DNA from: Lentisphaerota bacterium
GTDB lineage: Bacteria; Verrucomicrobiota; Lentisphaeria; Victivallales; UBA1829
Assembly (NCBI GenBank): GCA_015061915.1
Contig: SUVR01000007.1
Span: 62,001 to 126,000 of the forward strand
Length of the DNA: 64,000 bases
Reading direction: 5' to 3'
Made by a program: the position numbers and the translations under genes. Numbering within the stretch: the first letter of the stretch is position 1; the number at the start of each line of letters is the position of its first letter. Positions 54,901 to 61,709 of the stretch are shown piece by piece. The notes below the pieces were generated by a model. The model made no database searches, was not told the DNA's origin, and was given only the letters and a program-made list of their open reading frames with translations.

Positions 54901-55455
54901 TTACTTGTTGTTGAGTTTGATATAGTTGAATTCAGAATGATATTCCAGAGATTTTGCCGTTGCCTGATCAAATGGACCATCAATAATGACCGTAAGATCA
55001 TTTTCTTCCATCAGAAGCCGGGGGCGGAATGCGCGGTAGAAGTAGCCGTCGATCACAAATGCCACATCTTCATGAATATGGGCGGTAGAGTTGGAAAGCA
55101 TGATCCAGGGCGCTCTTCCCTGCGGACTGAGAGTCAGTTTCAAATCGTAATAGCCGGGCTTTGATGGACGGGGAATCGCCTCAATTTTTTCCACATCTTT
55201 GGAGGAAAACCAGGGCATATCCACCGTGACTTCCCGGCGGGAATAGGTGGGAATGGTGCGCTCCGTTTCTTTTCCCTGACGATATTTTACGATTTTGTGG
55301 ATCGTGAATCGGGAGGATGGGGGGCGTTGCAGTTCTTCGTAATTTTCCGGATCCATCCAATACTTCGGATCACAGGAACTGGGAGACCCGCAAAGCAGCA
55401 GCGTACAGCACAATGCCGCCGCTGTCAAAAGAGTCCGTTTCAAGTTTTTTTGCAT
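54901..55455 (-). CDS. Secreted protein with SecD-head-like domain (paralogue 1)
   Basis: The 184 residues start with a signal peptide (MQKNLKRTLLTAAALCCTLLLCGSPSSC); the Cys late in it may be a lipobox. The C-terminal part, YDLKLTLSPQGR...VAFVIDGYFYRAFRPR...VIIDGPFDQATAKSLEY, resembles the P1 head subdomain of SecD and aligns with the next gene. A GAGGTG site precedes the ATG. It lies between the pyrophosphatase and its paralogue. Function unknown. Confidence 0.72.
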   Translation of the reverse strand: MQKNLKRTLLTAAALCCTLLLCGSPSSCDPKYWMDPENYEELQRPPSSRFTIHKIVKYRQGKETERTIPTYSRREVTVDMPWFSSKDVEKIEAIPRPSKPGYYDLKLTLSPQGRAPWIMLSNSTAHIHEDVAFVIDGYFYRAFRPRLLMEENDLTVIIDGPFDQATAKSLEYHSEFNYIKLNNK

Positions 55456-55473
55456 ATTACACCTCGGTTCCAT

Positions 55474-56082
55474 TTATTTTGCGGCAGGCTTTTTTGTTGT
55501 TTGCGCAGCAGCTGCTTTTTTCAATTTTAAGAAATTGAACGGGGCATTTTTATTCAGTTTTGTAGCAACAATCTGATCAAAAGGTCCATCCAACACAATC
55601 TCTCTGGCACTTGTCTTATAGAAGCGGCGGGGATGAAATGCCATATAAAATACACCATCGATCAAGACAGCATAGCCGTCGCTGTCCGGTGAATCATTTT
55701 GCACCATGGCATCCCACTGCTTTCTGCCTTTATCGGAGAGTTGCAGTTTCAGGTCGTAAATCCCGCGTACCTTCAACGGCCGTTCTACAGGGATAATATC
55801 CTGAATTTCGAGGGAAGTCAGCCAGGGGAGTTTCTCAACGGTGATCTTTTCGCCATAAAAACCATGAACCATCAAGCCCTTGGACGGATCATCGGTTTTG
55901 TTCAGAATTGTATGAATGGAAACAGCACCTTCCACGGGTGCGGACATCACAGCGTTGAACTCCTGTTCCTGCCGCTGTTCCGGCGTCAGTACAGCAGATT
56001 CATCCAGCAAAGCGCAGGCTGCTGAAAAAAGACTGCAGCCTCCTGCGATGCAAAGGATTGTGATTTTTTTCCAGTTCAACAT
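55474..56082 (-). CDS. Secreted protein with SecD-head-like domain (paralogue 2)
   Basis: The 202 residues begin with a signal peptide with a possible lipobox (ILCIAGGCSLFSAACALL). The shared domain, YDLKLQLSDKGRKQWDAM...YAVLIDGVFYMAFHPRR...EIVLDGPFDQIVATKL, aligns with the preceding paralogue; both resemble the SecD P1 head. The tail is Lys/Ala-rich (KKAAAAQTTKKPAAK). Tandem duplication is likely. No transmembrane part of SecD is present. Confidence 0.72.
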   Translation of the reverse strand: MLNWKKITILCIAGGCSLFSAACALLDESAVLTPEQRQEQEFNAVMSAPVEGAVSIHTILNKTDDPSKGLMVHGFYGEKITVEKLPWLTSLEIQDIIPVERPLKVRGIYDLKLQLSDKGRKQWDAMVQNDSPDSDGYAVLIDGVFYMAFHPRRFYKTSAREIVLDGPFDQIVATKLNKNAPFNFLKLKKAAAAQTTKKPAAK

Positions 56083-56097
56083 TTTGCCGTTGCCTTA

Positions 56098-57399
56098 TCA
56101 GTGCCAGGTATTCAGTTTAACACTACGCCAGAGCGTGCCTTCCGGATCGATCTTTTTCCGTTCGCGGACCGCCATTGAAATCGGCACATGGGTGAATGTA
56201 TCCGACCAGTGCCCGATAACCATATTGGTTCGTCCGGCGAATGCTGCGTGAACGGCATTCTGTGCCAGAAGGTAACAGAAAACAGCATCCGTTCCGTTGG
56301 CAGGAACGCCGCGGATCATATATGTCGGATCGAAATATTTGATATTGACTTCCGTTCCCGTTTCTTTGCCGTATTTTTTGATCTCCGACTTGAGAAATTC
56401 ACCAATATTTTTGTTCAGGACATTACCGGATTTGTCCAGATCCCGTTCACCCGGAATCAGCTCCTGACCGGCGCCTTCCGCAACGATGATGACGGCATGA
56501 TGTCTGCGTTTCAGACGCTCAAAAAGCGCAGGAAAAAGGGCATTTTCGCCTTCCCGGAGGTTGAATTTTTCTTCCGGAACGAGACAATAATTGATGTGGG
56601 TATTGGCAAGAGAGGCATAGGCGGCAATGAATCCGCTGTCACGCCCCATCACATGGATCAACCCAACGCCATTCATAGCGCCTTTTGCTTCGTTGTGAGC
56701 GGCAGTGATTACATTATTCGTTGCATAAACGGCAGTTTCAAAACCGAAGGTACGGTCCATAAAACAAATATCGTTATCAATCGTTTTTGGAATACCGATG
56801 ATGCTGATATTGAGACTGCGACGCTTTGCAGCTTCCGCCAGTTCATGTGCGCTGCGGAGTGTGCCGTCACCGCCGACACAGAAAAGCATATTGATATCGA
56901 GCCGCATCAGGGTTTCCAGCATAACATCTGTATCCTGTGCCCCGCGGGAGGATCCGAGGATCGTACCGCCCTGCTCGTGAATATTGTCGACAGCAGCCTC
57001 ATCCAGTACGACCGGAGCATAACCGCTGGCAGGGTTCAGACCTGCATAGCCATAAGGGATCCCGTAGACCAGCGGTACCCCGTAGGTCTGTTTCAGGGTC
57101 ATTGTCAAGCCCTTGATCACGCTGTTGAGTCCGGGACAGAGTCCACCGGCAGTCAGGATAGCGGCCTTGCTCCAGCGGGGATCATGGAAGATTTTTTCCC
57201 GTGGACCGGCTTCTTCAAAAACGGGAATCTTTCCGGTTTTCTTGAAGTGGGTGGAAAGTTCGGAAAAGTGTTTATCCACCAGCACCAGCCCCTCGTCTGA
57301 TGTAAAGTGTACTTTTGTACCCCTCAACGGAGAATCGATCTTGCACTCGCCGATGGTATCGACGCGAAACATATCTCTGTCAAGTGCATTATCCGGCAT
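56098..57399 (-). CDS. pfkA: ATP-dependent 6-phosphofructokinase
   Basis: The 433 residues fit the group III/X phosphofructokinases: LTAGGLCPGLNSVIKGL, GGDGTLRSA (Gly rather than Asp after GGD, which favours ATP over pyrophosphate) and the PKTIDNDI motif for fructose 6-phosphate. It commits sugar to glycolysis. The start at 57399 follows AAAGGAAAG. A membrane pyrophosphatase is encoded nearby, but the residues at the phosphate site argue against a pyrophosphate-using type. Confidence 0.92.
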   Translation of the reverse strand: MPDNALDRDMFRVDTIGECKIDSPLRGTKVHFTSDEGLVLVDKHFSELSTHFKKTGKIPVFEEAGPREKIFHDPRWSKAAILTAGGLCPGLNSVIKGLTMTLKQTYGVPLVYGIPYGYAGLNPASGYAPVVLDEAAVDNIHEQGGTILGSSRGAQDTDVMLETLMRLDINMLFCVGGDGTLRSAHELAEAAKRRSLNISIIGIPKTIDNDICFMDRTFGFETAVYATNNVITAAHNEAKGAMNGVGLIHVMGRDSGFIAAYASLANTHINYCLVPEEKFNLREGENALFPALFERLKRRHHAVIIVAEGAGQELIPGERDLDKSGNVLNKNIGEFLKSEIKKYGKETGTEVNIKYFDPTYMIRGVPANGTDAVFCYLLAQNAVHAAFAGRTNMVIGHWSDTFTHVPISMAVRERKKIDPEGTLWRSVKLNTWH

Positions 57400-57504
57400 A
57401 TTTCTTTCCTTTCGGTTATATAATCCGTAAAAAAGTTCAGCCGAAATATAGCACCTGAAGACAACTATTTCAAGCAAAAATCACAATGAACAACAACAAA
57501 AATA

Positions 57505-58989
57505 TCAGTTTTTGCCGATCAGACGCCGCAATGCCAGCAGGGATTCCGGTCCGGTGCCTCCCCGGATCTCCAGAAACATCGGGGAATGACGGATCGTTCC
57601 GTTGTGCCACGCAAGGAAAAGAGATGCCAGTGAAATCAGAGGCTGATAAAGCTGTAAGAGAGGCGTATGGTTTTCCATAGAACCATCCGGATTATGCCGG
57701 ATCTGATGCAGGTGCATTCCATTGAAATCCGGTCCCATGGCAGCAAGCCAGCTGCTGACCGGTTCCTGTGAAGAATAAGGAGCATTGTTGCGGGCGTGTC
57801 CAATGTCAAAGTGATACCCTACCCGTTCCGGCTTGGAGACCATTGCACGCAGGTCATTGATCCAACGCAGACATTCCGCTGTGGTGTAGCCATATCTACG
57901 ATCATCATCCGGTTTTTCTCCGGGAGTCATGTGCATATTTTCAATGCCGACACAAACACCGGAAGATACCAGAAAATCAACCACTTTTGCGGTTTCTTTC
58001 AGGACAGACTGATAAATGTTTGCATCTTTTGCCATCCCAACAGAGAAATGCGGCACGTGCAATGTCACACGATCGCATCCGATGGCGATCACCTGTTCCG
58101 CAGCCTTCACAGCGTTTGTTACACCGGAAACGGAGCCTTCACGCCAGCCGATATCCGGCATATGATAGGAGAGATGTTTACCGCCAGTTGCCCGCCATTT
58201 CTGAATTGCCCGGTTCAGCTCTTCGAGAGCAGCAGGATCAAACAACTGAAAACGGATCTCCAGGCACTTGACCTTCTGTTCCGTTGCAAAGGTGATCACA
58301 TCCATTGTTTCATACATCGCTGAAAGACCGAGATGATCCAGAAAGTCCTGTCGTTCTTCGGGCGTCCAACTACCGGGATCGGCGGCAGTATAGGAGACAT
58401 CCCGTCTGATCCATTCGTTGGCTTTCTGTTCAAAAATGACCAGCGCCGGTACGCCGCCGATCGCTTTATCCGGGTCAAGCCCGCGGACAATGTGGCATTT
58501 GCCATTGACTTCATCTTTGTGCAGATGTCCGGTAATAAGCAGATCGCATTTTTCCAGTGCCGGAGAGAAAGTCTCCCGATCTTTTTGCGAGAGACACCCC
58601 AACGGCGAATGGGTCACCAGAATCGCACCGTCAGGTAGATCCTGCAGCTGTTCCGGATACATCAACCATCCTCCGGATGTATCGATCATCCGGAATGGCG
58701 TCTCTTTCTCATCAATGCTTTTCAGGATCTGTGCCACCTGATTTGCGACCTCCGGCGAACGCAACTCGGCATTGCCCGGGGTCAAAAGAAAAGGAACTCC
58801 GGTGCTTTTAAGTTTCTGCACAAGGCGTTCCGATGCCGGAATCGTGCCGCAGGCAGTCAGATCCCCTGCCCCGATCAGATAATCCGGCTGTTCCTGTTTG
58901 ACCACATCCACGATCCAATTCAGGACCTGTTCTTTTACCGTGTCTGTCCGGTCCGGCAGATGCAGATCCGCAAGCACTATAAATTTCAT
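57505..58989 (-). CDS. Metallophosphoesterase fused to a xylose-isomerase-like TIM barrel
   Basis: The N-terminal 200 residues are a calcineurin-like metallophosphoesterase: DLHLPD, GAGDLT, TPGNAE, VTHSPLG and GHLHKDE provide the metal ligands, with Ala in place of the usual Asn-His in the GNH(E/D) motif (GNAE). Residues from about 230 resemble the AP-endonuclease-2/sugar-phosphate-isomerase family: CLEIRFQLFD, LHVPHF, GIENMHMTPGEK, YHFDIGHARNN and GMHLHQIRHN. Both halves together, in 494 residues, are unusual. The substrate is unknown; phosphate removal and isomerisation of one sugar phosphate is an attractive but unproven idea. It is in line with the downstream secreted cluster. Confidence 0.87.
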   Translation of the reverse strand: MKFIVLADLHLPDRTDTVKEQVLNWIVDVVKQEQPDYLIGAGDLTACGTIPASERLVQKLKSTGVPFLLTPGNAELRSPEVANQVAQILKSIDEKETPFRMIDTSGGWLMYPEQLQDLPDGAILVTHSPLGCLSQKDRETFSPALEKCDLLITGHLHKDEVNGKCHIVRGLDPDKAIGGVPALVIFEQKANEWIRRDVSYTAADPGSWTPEERQDFLDHLGLSAMYETMDVITFATEQKVKCLEIRFQLFDPAALEELNRAIQKWRATGGKHLSYHMPDIGWREGSVSGVTNAVKAAEQVIAIGCDRVTLHVPHFSVGMAKDANIYQSVLKETAKVVDFLVSSGVCVGIENMHMTPGEKPDDDRRYGYTTAECLRWINDLRAMVSKPERVGYHFDIGHARNNAPYSSQEPVSSWLAAMGPDFNGMHLHQIRHNPDGSMENHTPLLQLYQPLISLASLFLAWHNGTIRHSPMFLEIRGGTGPESLLALRRLIGKN

Positions 58990-58995
58990 AAGACC

Positions 58996-60600
58996 TTAAT
59001 CTTTCTTTTTTGCTGCCCGTTCCCGCAATTCATTCACTTGGATCTCCAGGCGTTTACGCATATAGTTCGGAGCTGTCCGAATCATTGCGTCCGTATATTT
59101 CAATGCTTCGTTATATTCGCCGAGAGCCACGAGAGACCGCACGAAAATCTCATACGCTTCTGCGCAGTCCGGACTTGTACCGCCGGGAAAATGGGCGCGC
59201 TTGCCGAGGACCGGCTTCAAAATATCAACTACAGCCTTGAAATCGTTGTGGGCATAAGCCGTTTTTGCCCGGGGAACCGCAAAAAGATATAATTTCGCAG
59301 TTTCGCAGTTCGTTTTGTTGCGGAAGTTTGCGGGGATTTCCAAATTCATGCCCGTTTTTGCAAAATTTTCGGTTTCTGTGCGATTGTTGCGCTGACAGGC
59401 AAGATTCGTCAACCGCAGCAACAGTTCCAAACGCTTGTTATAGTCTCCCACCGGCAGCATTTCATACGCCGTCTGATATGCCAGCATTGCCCGTTCCAGC
59501 AGGATGGGATCGTTTGAAGCGTAGTAGCGTTTGGAAAAGTTTTCGTAAGCGGTGGCAAGTGCGCAGTAATGCAAAGGAGTTTTCTTTGCAACTGCAAGAT
59601 CGGTAAGGAATTTGATCGCCTCTTTGTAACGGTTTGCAGCACGGCTTGCCCGTACATAAAATTCGACGGGTCTCTGCAGTGAATAGGGTTCCAGATTGGG
59701 CAGGATCGTTTTTTCATAGACTGCAAAAAGTTCCGGCGATGGCGGCATTTGTCCAATCATATTGCTGATTTTTGCAAATTGATCATTTGTCTTGCACATA
59801 GCAGCCATTTCCTGCATGATCTGGATTTTTGCCGCCTGCTCCGGTGCAGTGGTAAAGTCATACTGCTTGATATTCCAGCGCCCGGTATCGGTAAGACCGG
59901 GGAGCGAACTGCGGGTCGCCAACAGGACTTCCGCTTCCTCATCCGTCATGAATGCGAATTCCAGACAGAATGCAGTATAACCTTGGATCACAAGGATTTT
60001 TTCATCTGCGTTCGTTGTCTGATCCAGCAGTTTTTTGTAGAACTTCAACGCATAGGGCGAACCGAAAACGCCTTTCTTCCGGAAGATCGTGATCAGGTGG
60101 TTCAGCGTCTTTGCATCATGCGGTATAGATTCTGCCAGTTTTGCTGCCGCTTCAAGATCGTTGTCGCCCACCAGGAACTCAATTTTCAGCGCGGCGGAAA
60201 GATCCTTGACCTTATAACGGTCAGCCTTGAGTTTTGCGATCACTTCCGGCTTTGCAAATTTTTCTTTTTCAAGAAATTTTGCGTAACGGTCCAGCAGGAT
60301 CGCCTGGGGATCTCCGGCAGTGTTGCAGATCATGGCGGTGTAAAGTTTATCCACCGTCTTGAAATCTTTTGTGTTGAGATAGGGGCGCAGAAGAATATCG
60401 CAACGTCCCGGCACAAGACTCTGGGGTTTCAGAGTGTGCAGCAGCAGAATGACATCGTTGGCGTGTTTTTCTGCGCGGGCGAGATTATTCTCCGCCACTG
60501 TTTTTTGAAACAGGTTCAGGTGATCCTGCAGGTTGGCACCGGAGAGACTTGTTGTCAGGATCAGAGAGCCTGCGATCAGGAAAAGTAGAGATTTTTTCAT
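58996..60600 (-). CDS. Secreted helical-repeat (TPR-like) protein
   Basis: A signal peptide (MKKSLLFLIAGSLILTTSLSGA) is followed by about 500 residues of regularly spaced helical pairs. These include Ala/Tyr patterns (ATAYENFSKRYYASNDPILLERAMLAYQTAYEMLP; ALGEYNEALKYTDAMIR), typical of TPR or Sel1-like solenoids. It is probably periplasmic or surface-exposed. The start overlaps the upstream stop (TAATG), so translation is coupled with the CBM9-like gene. Function unknown. Confidence 0.75.
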   Translation of the reverse strand: MKKSLLFLIAGSLILTTSLSGANLQDHLNLFQKTVAENNLARAEKHANDVILLLHTLKPQSLVPGRCDILLRPYLNTKDFKTVDKLYTAMICNTAGDPQAILLDRYAKFLEKEKFAKPEVIAKLKADRYKVKDLSAALKIEFLVGDNDLEAAAKLAESIPHDAKTLNHLITIFRKKGVFGSPYALKFYKKLLDQTTNADEKILVIQGYTAFCLEFAFMTDEEAEVLLATRSSLPGLTDTGRWNIKQYDFTTAPEQAAKIQIMQEMAAMCKTNDQFAKISNMIGQMPPSPELFAVYEKTILPNLEPYSLQRPVEFYVRASRAANRYKEAIKFLTDLAVAKKTPLHYCALATAYENFSKRYYASNDPILLERAMLAYQTAYEMLPVGDYNKRLELLLRLTNLACQRNNRTETENFAKTGMNLEIPANFRNKTNCETAKLYLFAVPRAKTAYAHNDFKAVVDILKPVLGKRAHFPGGTSPDCAEAYEIFVRSLVALGEYNEALKYTDAMIRTAPNYMRKRLEIQVNELRERAAKKKD

Positions 60601-61709
60601 TATTCAGCTCCCATAAGTTTTGCCTTGCAGAAGGCGGCATAAGCGTCATCAATATCATACTGGAAGTTGGCGAGGAGCGGGGCGTTTTTCAGATAGAACG
60701 CCTTTTGTTCCTCCAGCGACATTTTTTCAAAGGTCGCAAGTCCTTTGCCAATGGCATCCCGTTCAGCAATGGCAGGTTTCAGCCACTGATCCACAAAGGC
60801 TCTGTCCTCGTTCACATTTGCCCAAGTATGGGCAAAATGGGCAAGGCTCTGGCGGTAGCGGTTGGTTTTTACCGATTCCGGAACCAGATTGGGATTGTTG
60901 CGTGTATGGTTCTTACAGAGCTGATACTGACGCCACAGTTTCAGGAGCGTGGTCTTCATGATGGCAGTCTGTTGTTCTTCCGTAAAATCCGGCATCCGCA
61001 GGTAGCCGCAACGGCTCTGGGCATGGACTACACCGCCCCAGGTCTCGCCGCCCTGACTGCCGCCCCAGCGGATCACGGAAAGACGCCAGTGGTTGTCCTT
61101 CTTCTTGCTGAAGACAGGCAGTTTATCCCAGAGAACTTCCCAGGGAACGGAGAATCGCAGCACAACACCGTTGGAGGTGTAGCGGGGTTCCACTTTCATT
61201 GCATCGAACATCCACCGTACATTGCGGTCTTCCTTCATCCAGGAAAGTTTCCAGCGCAAATGGGGCGTCTGAGAGGTTACACCGAAGTGCTGATAGTTTT
61301 CGATCGCAGGATCGTCTGCATCTCCGGGCAGAAAAAAACATTCCAGCAAGAGTTCTTCTGCATTCTGACCTTTTTCCAGTTTTGCGGCGTTGTCCCGGAG
61401 CGCACCGTAAACAAGGAAGGAGAATTCTTCTTCATTACAAACGACATAAAGCCCGGTTGCAAGGTGTTTATCGCTGGTATCCGCACCGCTGGTCACATCA
61501 CGGATCACGTTCGGGTCCGACCAGAGGAAGGAGGCGGATTCGGCACTGTACGGACGGAACCCGAAGTGCCATTTTTCCGTTTCTTCCACGGGGAGTTTTT
61601 CAAAGTCCGGCGGCAGGACACGGTATTCAACCTGTGCCACATTTTTATCTCCGGCAACTGCTGTAAAACAGAGCAAACCGGCAAGAACAGAAAGAAAACG
61701 CTTCATCAT
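60600..61709 (-). CDS. Secreted protein with CBM9-like carbohydrate-binding domain
   Basis: The 369 residues carry a signal peptide (MMKRFLSVLAGLLCFTAVAG). A domain typical of CBM9-like families (LRFSVPWEVLWDKLP..., WRLSVIRWGG..., TWGGVVHAQSRCGYLRM) follows near the middle. The C-terminal 120 residues are helical. It likely binds polysaccharide fragments outside the cell. It overlaps the LamG-containing gene by 4 bp (ATGA) and the TPR-like gene by TAATG. Confidence 0.78.
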   Translation of the reverse strand: MMKRFLSVLAGLLCFTAVAGDKNVAQVEYRVLPPDFEKLPVEETEKWHFGFRPYSAESASFLWSDPNVIRDVTSGADTSDKHLATGLYVVCNEEEFSFLVYGALRDNAAKLEKGQNAEELLLECFFLPGDADDPAIENYQHFGVTSQTPHLRWKLSWMKEDRNVRWMFDAMKVEPRYTSNGVVLRFSVPWEVLWDKLPVFSKKKDNHWRLSVIRWGGSQGGETWGGVVHAQSRCGYLRMPDFTEEQQTAIMKTTLLKLWRQYQLCKNHTRNNPNLVPESVKTNRYRQSLAHFAHTWANVNEDRAFVDQWLKPAIAERDAIGKGLATFEKMSLEEQKAFYLKNAPLLANFQYDIDDAYAAFCKAKLMGAE

